NCBI GenBank assembly: GCA_001247695.2
Contig: LGRX02035202.1
Span: 1-64,000, forward strand
Length of the DNA stretch: 64,000 nucleotides
Reading direction: 5' to 3'
Origin: Cymbomonas tetramitiformis
Lineage: Eukaryota > Chlorophyta > Pyramimonadophyceae > Pyramimonadales > Pyramimonadaceae
Part shown: positions 44,701-54,704 of the stretch, piece after piece
Layout: the number at the start of each line of letters is the position of its first letter
How positions within the stretch are numbered: the stretch's first letter is position 1
Program-made: the position numbers and the translations under genes
Notes under the pieces: generated by a model
Database searches by the model: none
Told to the model about the DNA's origin: nothing
What the model saw: only the letters and a program-made list of their open reading frames with translations

Positions 44701-47700
44701 AAGGGTGGAAACAATCAAGCGGCACAAGTTGAAAAAAGGTTCACATAACCACGAGCTTGGACACCGTTGCACAACGTGTGGACACCGGCGCTCACAGGCG
44801 GAAGAGCACAAAAGTTACCTTTACTTCCGGTTTCTTTTCAGGGGCTTCAGGGGCTTTGGCACCAAGCGCTGTGAAGATCTCAAAGTGCTTCTCTTCAGTG
44901 AGTGGCTTGCCAGCAGCAATTGCCAGAGCCACCTGCAGGCACGCCTCTGTCTCCTCCGGGTCCGGCGCATCCCTGTGCCCGTATACCTTGTACCCGGCCG
45001 CTGGACCCTTGTACCGGATGTGAAAACCGTCGGGGAAGTCCTGGGTGACCTTCCACTTCCAGCGACCGGGCCCCTCCGAGTTATTTTTCAAATAACTCAA
45101 CCGGTTGGTGACGTATGTTTTCACCATCCGCAAGGGCACCTGCGGGTGGCGGGACTGGATATGCTTGGCGATTTTGGTGTGCTTGGCCGCCCCGATGACG
45201 GCGACCGTCCCAGGGGGTATCAGGCCTTTTTCCTGCCAGTCGTCGATGACCTCCCGGGCGTCTTCCTTCATGTCATTTAAGACTTGGGCGCCCGGGTCCA
45301 CCACCAACCGCGCTGTATTTGCGGCCTGCGCAGCCTCTGCAGGTTGCGCTGCACCCCCTGCCCCGGCAGCCCCTGCAAACAGCAGCATTTGCTGCTGCAT
45401 GCTTTGCATCTGCTGAAACATCTGCTGCATGGTGGTGTTTGACGCGGCCGCCTCCACCAAGCTGGTTTGGCGACGCTGGTTTGGCGAGGGAGTGGGGGCG
45501 GTGGGTGGTGATTTCGGGATCTGTGCGCGTTGTCTACTGGGCTGAACTCGTCTGGCCATGTTGGGAACTTACGAAACAAAATTTGCGAGGAGGTTCGTTT
45601 GCTGGAGGACTGTGGGCGTTTGTGGGCGTTTTGGCGGCGATGGGATGAAAACGGTACTCACGGGCGTGGACAGCGCTGACTTCGTGGCGTTCATCCGTAC
45701 AGTACGGGCATGAACGTATGGACGTTTGACCGTTGAGCTGGTGCATGAGACAGCATCTTTTGAAAATGCATGTCTCAATTTCTTTTTTCTCTTTGAAATT
45801 GGTATCAGAGTCCTCTCTGTAGGGAAACGCGGTTTTATGAATATAATTTTTGCCGTGCGGCGGTTTTTCATCATCGTGGGTGCATGGCCGAGTGGTCAAA
45901 TGTTGGTAAGCCGAACGCGTTCTCGCGAGGGTGAGGGGTTCGAATCCCCTTGGAGGCATTGGCATCCACGATACCCCTTGTGTTCTAGCGATAAGAGGCG
46001 CCGCTAGTGCACAAGGGGTGTCGTGGGTGCCAACCCACGCCTCCATGCTATTTTCAGTTTCTGTAACTCATGGAGACCGTCCGATTAAGACGGGGGGGTT
46101 CATCTGGGCCGTCGATTGCACTGTCCGCTGGGAAACAATCCCACTGAGTGCCTGTTCTGGGGTAAATCGCAAGCAGCGAGAGGGCGCCTAACCCCCCTCT
46201 CACTTTGTTTTTTTTTGTCCCCACGCTCCGATTTTAGCCCTCCATCGACCTTTTTTAGGGGTGTTTTGTTTTTTGCCATTTTTTCGCTAAGTATTTCTAC
46301 TCAAATGTCCACACGTGTGGTAAAGTGTGCTGTCCGTACGTTGTCCATACGGTTTTTATGTTTTTAGTTTCCGTGAGGTCAGCTTTTTTGTGCGTCCGTG
46401 CGTGTAAAAAAACCGTCCATGGGACATGAATCATACGGACAGTCAAGGCTAACTCGAATGGACAGCGTATGGACTGCTAACTGACGTTTCCACGCGTGTG
46501 GACAGTTTTCAACAAAAAACGTACAAACACTATAGAGTCGTACGAAAACACGTAATTCACCGTGTGCTTTTGCTATCCATCCATGCGGACTGCTCAAAAT
46601 GTGTGGTTATTTCCAACCACATGGACAGACCGTCCATGGGACATGCAGACGTACGAAAAATGTGCCATTTCATACGAAATTCGTACAAAACCCACATGGA
46701 CAGCTAACTGACGTTTCCACGCGTGTGGACAACCGATCTCATGGAACCGTATGGACTAGAATGCTTGCGGCATCCACACGGACAACACATAGCGTCCATC
46801 CATAATCTAACGTGTGGACGACGAGTTTACAACCTTGACGTAAGTGTTGGTGCATGCGCGCAGATGTGACATGGAACGTATGAACATCGTTGTCCATACG
46901 CTGGAAACCTAAGCCGGGCGTACGGACACCGTACGGACGACGCACGGACGACCAAATATGCCATTTTGTCCCTGCGTTGAATGCAATGGTGAAAGGTGGT
47001 TATCCAGTAAGCAAACTCTCCGGCACGTGCGTGCCAATGGACTTCATGGTGATCGATCGCCGTCACCAGAGCGACAACAAGATGAGGAGGAGACACAAGA
47101 ACGCAGTGATGAGGAGGAATTCCCAGAAGATGTTGCCATCCACGAGGCAGCAAATGCGACGATCGAAAAAATCAATCGGCTCTTCTTGGGACCTCAAGAG
47201 GACCCAAGCGCAGAGGTAGGTCCTCCTTATCAGCTAAGTCAGCAATTCAGCATTCATCACATTCATGTGTTCTTTGAGGATGTGTGTGTGTGTGTGTGTG
47301 TGTGTGTGAGCAGGAAAGTGTAGAAAACGTCCAAGCGTCCGCCAACGTCGTGGCGAACAATTTCGTGTTGGATTTTCTCCTCTCCCACAACCACCACAAC
47401 AGCTCGCAGGCCTACTTCGATGCGATTCTGAACATTCTGCGTGTTCACTACATCGACAATGTAGCCGATAGTGCACATACTCTTATCGCAGAGGTTCCAT
47501 CTACATATGCACAAGTGATGCAGAAGTGGAAGGAGATGTTCAAGGGATACAACGAAGTGGACGTTTGCCCCGAGTGCTCCGAATTCTTTCAGGACGAGCA
47601 CGCCAACTGCGACAAGTGTCCGAAATGCCTGGAACCGAGATACGAGGACGGAAAGACGGTGAACGGGGTATACATTCCAGGTCGAGCTCGCTGTATTTTT

Positions 47701-50700
47701 CGATGGTGGCCGCTCGAAACGCTGTTCACCGTATTCTTCCTGACGCCGGAGTTAGCCATGCTAGCGCGTACGTGGTGGAAAGAAGGCATGTTGGACAAAG
47801 ACCCCCGAGCGGAAATACATGGTATACTCGGTGAGTTTACTCCGAAATTTCAATCCATGACTGTGTACACCGCATGGACGTAAGGGCAGTACGTCGTCCG
47901 TAGGTACGATTGGCATCGTCCGCCCGTGTGGACAAAGCAAGTGCGGAATTCGTATGTCGTATTTCCCACTGCTCGTGCAAGCTCGTCCATGTAGGTGAAC
48001 ACCATATGGATGGTATGCACGTACGCCGTCCGTACGCACGGACAATGTTACCCACCCATGTGAACAGTTTAATTGCGGAAATCTTAGGTCTCATTTCCCA
48101 GAGCTCGTGTAAACCTGTCCATGACTGTGAACACCGCATGGACAATACGTTCATTCGTTGTCCGTACGTGTGTAAGTAGTTATCCACCCGTGTGGACAGT
48201 GAGTGTAAGGAATTCTTATGTATCGTTTCCCAATGCTCGTGCAGACTCGCCAGGATTTCTCAACTTCGTTCGCAACAAGTGGGACATATTTAAAGACCCG
48301 AGGAACATTGCCATTATGGCGTGTGCAGATGGCGTCCAATCCTTCAACGACGGCATTCGCACGGTGACTCCGCTGTGTTTTACGATTGTCAACTTCCCGG
48401 GAGAAATTCGCTGCAAACGAGAATACGTGATGACTTGGGGAATCTGGGATGGAAAACCGAAAGTCAGCAGCAAGTTCTACGACATGTTCACCTTGGAGGT
48501 TAACAGACTGACTAACGGCGTACGCATGTTCGATGTGATTACCAACACGGTTTTCACGTTCAAGCTCGTGCTGTACAAAATGCTCGAAGATTACATTGGC
48601 TTGAGCGACGCGGCGAGACGATTCGGAGCTAATTCGTACTACGCTTGCCTGAAATGCTGGATCCGGGGTACCGAGAAATCTACAACTGGTCTAACGAAAA
48701 TCATATATTCCTCACTACACCAAGGACTGCAACCAGGTAAACGCATGACCCCGTCGCTTGTCCCCTTTCCTTCTTCGGCCGTACGTACGGAGTATGTGTG
48801 CCCACCGTGTGGACACCCCACGGACAGCTCGTGGATTTTAGCTTAAATTATGTGTTAAAGAACACCCTGTCCGGGCTTGTGGATACCGGCGTCCGCACGC
48901 GTGGACGCCTGGAGTCCGATGTGTTCCGTACGCGTGATTCACCGTCTAAGCGTGTCGTGTTGATTTTCGCCGTCATTGAGCAGGTGAACCAATCCCTTTT
49001 CGCACCAACAGCGAAGTCCGTGAAACCCAACAGCTCCACGCCAAGATGATCAGAGAGGGACGAGTGCCTAAACAAATCGTCGAGGAATTCATGAAGCAGA
49101 GCGGGGTTAAGGAACCATGCCCGATGTCAATCATTCCTGATTTTGACGTTGTACGGGACTACAGTAAGAACCGGGTTATAAGAAAGTCGACCTATAAGAA
49201 AGCAGCCGCTGGGTTTTGGCCAAAATTTTAAGAACAAGAAAGTAAGCCAGCCGCTGGCGAAGTGACGGAGACCTACTCAAAAACGTCCATATTAAGAAAG
49301 TACACACGCTGGGAAAATGAAATATTATGCATAAATTATAGCAAAAAACATTGATTTAAGAATAAAGTACCCGCTAGATTTCTGGAAGTAAATAATGTAA
49401 GTAGATTATACTATAACGAATATGCAGGAGTGGGCAACCTATTGTGTTAGTAATTTAAGAGCTTTAAAACCTACATGATAACAGGTTTCAAGACAAATTA
49501 AAATGTGTCAATGAGGAGTGCACGGGCAATATATCATAAATCACAAATCCTGTTACCACGGCTAATAGGGAACTTAATTAATCCATTTATCTCATGCAAT
49601 GCGATACCGGCTGTATAACATAAACCCACACTGCATTTACAAGCAGTGGCTACAAGCCTATTACTCCACAGGTGCAAACATAAGCCAAGATCCATCCACA
49701 GCCTCTGCAAGCTGTGCCTCTGTGAGGTTGCCTACATATGTGCTTGTAGTCAAGCCGTGCTTTGCGACCCTCCCCTCACAAGGGTAGAACACCTGGAAGG
49801 TGAAACCCTCTTTGTTTGTGGGCAACTTCTTGCGTACACGCCCGAGATGCCAACCCACTTGCAGTACCCCCATTACAGTACAGTTCCAACGAACGTTTGC
49901 ACAGTCGATTGTTTTAAGAAAACGTTAAGAAAGCAGCCGCTGAGTTGCATCGCCCAAGGGGCGGCGATTAAGAATGTGTCACGCTAGCGATCCCGAAAAA
50001 CGGACGAATGCTATCAATCCACGGCGGCCAGGGGGGCATTTTAAGAAAGCCCCCCACGCTGGCTGTCGCACGATGGCCCTCAGATTAAGAAAGCCAGCCG
50101 CTAGATTTTTGGGCCTGCTTTCTTATATACCGGTTCTTACTGTACCTTCTCGACCTGATGCACATCTTGTACAACCTGATTCACGGCGTCCACTGCGTGA
50201 TTTTTGGTGATGGTTGGGGACCGAACACACGCAACTATGCGCGGAAGATGAAGGTCCATCGATCGTGGGTTATCGCACCCCCACCCAGAAATGTAAACGA
50301 TCGAAGATCTGCTGCGAAGCGACTGGCAGGTAAGCTTGTAGGTCGTTTGCGAGTTTCTGCTGTTCCACACGGGTGAACACCGTGTTGCCGCCGGACGGAC
50401 GGCGCATGTAACCGTACGGACGACGTATGGACCATCCACTGTATGCCTAACAATGTATAAAGTCTTTGCAGACAAACCATCACCGTGGGGACTGTCACCG
50501 ATCGCAAAGACCGGTGCAATCAAGTGGGTACGAGGTCTGAAGCTCGCGACAAATATGGGACCTCTAGCTAAGAAACTTCTGCAGGAAAAGTACAAGAACC
50601 CGAAAAAGGTGCGGAAGATGAAGGCCGCGGAGCTGGTGGTATCCCTCACTTCTGGGATACTGGGCGTTATTGCATCCTGGCAAAATGCTGACGGGCAAGT

Positions 50701-53700
50701 TCTCCGACCACAATACGCGAGGTTCGTTGGTGAATTTTCGGTGGTGGTTCGAGAATTAACCGCCCCCTCAATTCATCCAGAGGTACGTTAAGCCTAATCA
50801 ACCCGTGTGCTTCCGTGTGGATGTTCTCGGACACCGTACGGACGCCGCACGGACGGCGTATGAAGCCGTTGCCCATCCGGTTGTTCCTCCACCATTCACA
50901 CCTGGCATGTCCCGGTTCGAGATTAAGGTTGCCTCTCATTATTTTGCCTTTCAGGAAATGAACAAGCTGCAGAGCCGAGTCATGCAGTTGAGAGATGAGA
51001 TGGAGCGGAACAACTCCCCTGAGGCGTTGGTGATTATGTCGCATCTTCTCGTGCACATTGTCGACCAGCTGAAGGACAACGGCCCTGCACGGGAAATCTG
51101 GATGCATGTCTTCGAAGACTATTTCGGGTTGTTGAAGCTGTCCATCAAGACCCGCTCACAACCCGTCGCCAGCATGATGAAAGGACTGGAGTTGCGGCGA
51201 ACGGTTTCCATGGTTGCTGGCATCAAGCGAATGCATCGAAGTGGTCGAGCTCCCCAGTATCGACCTCCTGCAAAGCAGAACATCTTTACAACGAAATCAA
51301 GCACTGTGCGGCCAACCGCTGGTGAGCACATCCCTAAGTATCATGTGTGCCATGCATGTTAGTCTTTCCATGCGTGTGGATGCTTTTTAAGTACGTGTGC
51401 ACGTAGTCGTTCACACGTGTGGCCAGCGATCCATACGCACGGACGGTACTTTACTATTGTCCGTTTGGTCAATACCACCTGTCCAAGCGCGTGGACGAAG
51501 AGCCCACCGTGCGGACGACGTCGTCCACATGTGTGGAATACCTGTCCGTACGTACGGATGAGTTTTCACTATTGTCCGTTTTTTTTCTCTTCAGTCTTCT
51601 TATGAGACAACTAATTCGCTTGCGCGGCGTCAATCGCAACAGATGACAGAGAAAAGATTCAAGTCTACCTTCGTACCGAGTTCCCCGAGTACGACACTCT
51701 GTGCAAAAAGTTCGACGACACACTCGACTCATTCAACAGGTACCAACTTATGTGCATGTCTGTAAATTGTGCGAACGCCACGTGGACGGCGTACGGACGG
51801 CGTACGGCCACCGTATGACAACGTACGGAACATTGAGTCCACCCGTGTGTACTTGCGAATGCAGGAACGTTGGACAACGGAATCGTCACAACCGACGGGC
51901 GGGTCGTCGAAGGCCGATGACGAATGACGTGGTTCCGGTGTTTCTACAACCAGACACGTGGAGAAGGTGCCCAAGAACTTTGCAGATTCAGCCTTTCACC
52001 GAGGAGGAGCAGACCTTCGCCTTGGCCGGGATCGCCCCGTGGACGGAGTATCCTAGCATCAAGATTGGGCGTGAAGATTTTCGAGTGCACGACAGCGACA
52101 TTGGTTTGAAGAGTTGTCAACGGTATTTCAAGAGCATCTTTCGAAGTCCGGGAGTGCCAACTCCAGCTCAACTTCTTACAGGCGAGATACCGGACGATGA
52201 CGTTGAAGATAGGTATGGGGAAATCATGAAGATCGTCAAGCTTGATCTTCCCGGTCACGAGATCTTTCTGTTGAAGGCCCGTTGGTACCCAAAGGCGGCT
52301 GCGCTTGCGGACGATATCAGCAAGAACATTTACCTGCGCAAAGACATGCCATGGGACGTGTCTCAGCCATTCGTTCGCGCAAACAGCATTGAGAATCAAG
52401 TGGTAATTCAGGATGTTCCTTTCATGCCGGCTTGGCTTGCCCGGTACAAAGGAAATGTTGTCCCTTTGGCCATTCGACGACGAACTGATTGCTGGCAAGT
52501 TGTGTTGGATCGCAAGGCGGATTTCTTCCGTGAAATCGATGATAACAGTAGTAGCGAGGATGACCGTAGTAGTTCATCTGATTCAGATGATTGCGGATGA
52601 TACACGATGTATTATATATGCAAATAAACCGTATGTGCGCGGACACCTGTATTCACACGCATGATTCCGCTAATCCATACGGGTAAACCCTTATCCACAC
52701 GCGCGGATGTATGTGTCCACACGCGTGTTTCAACAAACTCCAATTTTGACGTCCATACGTATGGATTGGCGAATTCCGATCGTCCATACGTCTGTCCACA
52801 CGTCGTCCGTACGCATGAGTTCGTTCGTTGACACGCCCCCGTGGTGCCCATATATGGCTGATGAAGGGGCAAGCAACGCTCGGGCACACCCAGGCCCGGG
52901 TGCAATGGCTGTCCACACGTGCGGACAAGCGCAAACGAGTGGCACGGCACGGGCCTCACACTGTCCATACGCCCGTCCACACGTCGTTCGTACGCGTCGG
53001 TACGACCCAGGGACACGCCCCCATGGTGTCCATGTGGCTGATGAAGGGGAAGGAAATGCTTGGGTACACCCAGGCCTGGGTGCAATGGGTGTCCACACGT
53101 GCGGACACGCGCAAACGAGTGGCACGGCACGGGCCTCACACTGTCCATACGCCCGTCCACACGTCGTCCGTACGCGTCGGTACGACCCAGGGACACGCCC
53201 CCATGGTGTCCATGTGGCTGATGAAGGGGAAGGAAATGCTTGGGTACACCCAGGCCTGGGTGCAATGGGTGTCCACACGTGCGGACAAGCGCAAACGAGT
53301 GGCACGGCACGGGCCTCACACTGTCCATACGCCCGTCCACACGTCGTCCGTACGCGTCGGTACGACCCAGGGACACGTCCCCATGGTGTCCATGTGGCTG
53401 ATGAAGGGGAAGGAAATGCTCGGGTACACCCAGGCCTGGGTGCAATGGGTGTCCACACGTGCGGACAAGCGCAAAAGAGTGGCACGGCACGGGCCTCACA
53501 CTGTCCATACGCCCGTCCACACGTCGTCCGTACGCATCAGTACGTCCAGGGACACGTCCACATGGTGTCCACATGGCTGAGGAGGGGGCAAGCAGTGCTC
53601 GGGTACACCCAGGCCCGGGTGCAATGGCTGTCCACACGTGCGGACAAGCGCAAAAGAGTGGCACGGCACGGGCCTCACACTGTCCATACGCCCGTCCACA

Positions 53701-54411
53701 CGTCGTCCGTACGCGTGGGTACGGTCCAGGGACACGTCCCCATGGTGTCCATATGGCCGAGGAGGGGTAGAAGCGGCATTTCTCGCAGTCCGCACGTGTG
53801 GACAACATTTTCCAGTGGTTCATGCGTATGGACGGCACCTATCCATACGGTCGGAGCGTCCACACGCGTAATAAAATCAGGTAAACTAGCATACGTCGTC
53901 CACACGGATGCGCACGTACGGACGACGTATGGATTTATCGTATGGACACCGTATGAACATCACTTTTACAAATTAGACAATTTCACACGTGTGGATTTAG
54001 CAAAAAAAGCGTCCATAGGGTGTCCGTACGCTGTCCACGCGTCGGACGGACGGTTTTCCACGCGTGTAAAAAGGCCAATAATTTGTAGGGATATTATAAT
54101 TGAAGGCCAGACTCCAATTTTGTATTTCGTCATTCATAGGAACAACAAGCTGACTATAATCGAACTGGACAGCGCAAACTTTGAGGAAGCCCTGAGCCTT
54201 CCAAAGCACACAAATCGGCTTGCGGCTTATCAAAGTTTCGAAAAGAGGGCAGACGAAGAAGGGAAAAGCAAGGAATTCTTTCTAGCGAGCTATGTAAACG
54301 CGGCGTGGAAAGCGTCGATTACAGCTCCTCTCTGGCAAAACAAGAGGCCAGAGCCAATGATTGATGACCTCGGCAGTAGTGGCGAAATACATGTTTTACA
54401 GCCTTCGGTCG
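41786..54411 (+). CDS. Unknown protein of the divergent pair, split in an intron by the CACTA-like element
   Basis: Exon 1 is 41786-41984 (MATAETFQALRGIYVFQDYL...FSPKHPYD, donor T|GTAAAT); exon 2 is 54106-54411 (QTPILYFVIHRNNKLTIIEL...GEIHVLQPSV, donor G|GTACGT). Phases agree (1 to 1). Without the 12-kb element the intron would be only about 60 bases. The second donor opens into the palindromic array at 54440; the rest of the gene is not found and the sequence beyond is satellite. I recognise no domain. Its head-to-head position beside the Cys-rich protein suggests that the two are partners encoded by one transposon. The insertion need not have destroyed the coding sequence, but a 12-kb intron in this gene may impair it. 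Confidence 0.55.
42046..43240. repeat. Left subterminal motif region with about 198-bp tandem units
   Basis: Dozens of CGTATGGAC, CGTACGGAC, CGTGCGGAC and CGCATGGAC motifs, predominantly in this orientation, with near-repeats of about 198 bp (CGTAAACGTGCGTGCGGACG near 42510, 42710, 42908 and 43018). Long minus-strand frames here are repeat artefacts. Confidence 0.85.
43269..45559 (-). CDS. CACTA accessory protein (TnpA-like role inferred)
   Basis: Four exons with matching phases: 45559-44819, 44555-44106, 43872-43747, 43655-43269, giving 567 residues. Visible: basic N-terminus, a Gln/Met coiled stretch (MQQMFQQMQSMQQQML), a compact Lys/Trp-containing region (KHTKIAKHIQSRHPQVPLRM, GRWKWKVTQDFPDG), a beta-rich segment (VGDQVDVFATPQADVGRIGTG) reminiscent of the DUF8039-type C-terminal domain of plant TnpA proteins, and a highly charged Glu/Asp-Lys tail ending KKRNVDRKKEEGEKPAKKSKS-like, a nuclear signal. 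In En/Spm, TnpA binds subterminal repeats and assists the transposase. The role is assigned from position and these features. Its introns contain the same GTCC-type motifs as the element ends. Confidence 0.6.
45879..45957 (+). tRNA. tRNA-like sequence with intact A and B boxes
   Basis: TGGCCGAGTGG (45885-45895) matches the polymerase III A box and GGTTCGAATCC (45937-45947) the B box; the T-arm GGGGTTCGAATCCCC is perfect. The D-arm start and a possible long variable arm resemble Ser/Leu tRNAs, but acceptor strands and the anticodon stem do not pair well. More likely a tRNA-derived SINE head than a working tRNA. Confidence 0.4.
45952..46044. repeat. Long imperfect hairpin
   Basis: Arms run GGAGGC...GCATCCACGATACCCCTTGTG and CACAAGGGGTGTCGTGGGTGC...GCCTCC, with wobble pairs and a short internal hairpin (CTAGCG/CGCTAG). 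It starts inside the 3' end of the tRNA-like sequence, so the two may form one transcript. Confidence 0.7.
46958..52600 (+). CDS. CACTA (Tnp2-type) transposase, eight exons, interrupted by a MITE
   Basis: Exons 46958-47215, 47314-47830, 48245-48736, 48984-49161 plus 50145-50329, 50472-50782, 50955-51321, 51643-51739, 51865-52600; all phases agree, giving 1046 residues once the MITE in exon 4 is set aside. Visible: N-terminal CPCVEC (transposase-associated finger), CPEC...CDKCPKC zinc pair near 171-191, DPRNIAIMACADGVQSF with a likely catalytic Asp at 287, CLKCWIRGTEK, DYLLDLMHILYN (matches the DxMHxxKN block) near 482, then a DUF4218-like segment (ALVIMSHLLVHIVDQL, WMHVFEDYFGLLKLSIKTRS), and a C-terminal region with PWDVSQPFVRANSIENQ. 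The tail is Ser/Asp-rich. Tnp2 proteins cut and join element ends. All coding exons look intact; introns are full of the element's own motif. Confidence 0.9.
47281..47309. repeat. (TG)n microsatellite at a splice acceptor
   Basis: A run of about 14 TG units ends four bases before the AG acceptor of transposase exon 2 (exon starts 47314). It replaces the usual polypyrimidine tract. Confidence 0.95.
49162..50142. mobile_element. Mariner/pogo-like MITE inside transposase exon 4, TSD TA
   Basis: CAGTAAGAACCGG (49162-) is inverted at the right end (-50142), and the inverted similarity extends through TATAAGAAAG. TA lies on both sides (49160-49161, 50143-50144). CAGT termini with a TA duplication fit the Tc1/mariner superfamily. 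The interior is AT-rich with repeated TAAGAAAG...CCGCTGG fragments and no transposase ORF. Confidence 0.9.
52601..54075. repeat. Right subterminal motif region with 180-bp tandem array
   Basis: GTCCACACG, GTCCATACG and GTCCGTACG motifs predominate, mirror-image to the left end. From about 52831 to 53760 a unit repeats at exactly 180 bp for a little over five copies, each with several motifs (CTGTCCATACGCCCGTCCAC, CGTCGTCCGTACGCGTCGGT). A long plus-strand frame across it is an artefact of a period divisible by three. Confidence 0.9.
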
Positions 54412-54439
54412 GTACGTCCCTTACGCGCCTTGAGCCTGA

Positions 54440-54697
54440 ACCGGGGCGGAAGGCGTTCATTAGCTAATGAACGCTTTCCGCCTCGAAACGCGCGCCTTGA
54501 GCCTGTACCGGGGCGGAAGGTGTTCATTAGCTAATGAACGCTTTCCGCCTCGAAACGCGCGCCTTGAGCCTGTACCGGGGCGGAAGGTGTTCATTAGCTA
54601 ATGAACGCTTTCCGCCTCGAAACGCGCGCCTTGAGCCTGAACCGGGGCGGAAGGCGTTCATTAGCTAATGAACGCCTTCCGCCTCGAAACGCGCGCC
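54440..54697. repeat. About 67-bp tandem array centred on the same TTCATTAGCTAATGAA palindrome
   Basis: Four copies of CCGGGGCGGAAGGYG, GTTCATTAGCTAATGAAC and GCTTTCCGCCTCGAAACGCG. The palindrome is identical to that of the 40256-40785 array, while the flanking sequence differs (GGCGGAAG/CTTTCCGCC arms here). It starts about 30 bases inside the intron that follows exon 2 of the gene at 41786-54411. Confidence 0.95.
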
Positions 54698-54704
54698 TCT
54701 CCAG

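Larger units (their letters stand above)
45560..46957. promoter_or_regulatory. Divergent promoter region between the two CACTA genes
   Basis: About 1.4 kb between the start codons of the accessory and transposase genes. It holds GTCC(A/G)(C/T)ACG-type motifs (strongly from 46310 on), a tRNA-like sequence and a long hairpin. No core promoter element could be fixed. Confidence 0.45.
42031..54090. mobile_element. 12.06-kb CACTA-like (EnSpm) DNA transposon with CCCTACAA termini
   Basis: CCCTACAAATTATTG at 42031-42045 is exactly inverted at 54076-54090, and ATA flanks both ends (42028-42030, 54091-54093), the 3-bp duplication typical of CACTA elements. Canonical termini begin CACTA; here the second base differs. 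Inside are a Tnp2-type transposase (plus strand), a divergent accessory gene (minus strand), and long subterminal regions packed with short GTCC(A/G)(C/T)ACG motifs in mirrored orientation, as TnpA-type binding sites are arranged in plant En/Spm. A MITE interrupts the transposase. Confidence 0.9.

Noticed and set aside
52707..54467. 586-residue plus-strand frame and minus-strand 408-residue frame
   Set aside because: They run through the 180-bp tandem array (divisible by three) and across the transposon terminus; no family motif. Only 54106-54411 inside it is taken as a real exon.
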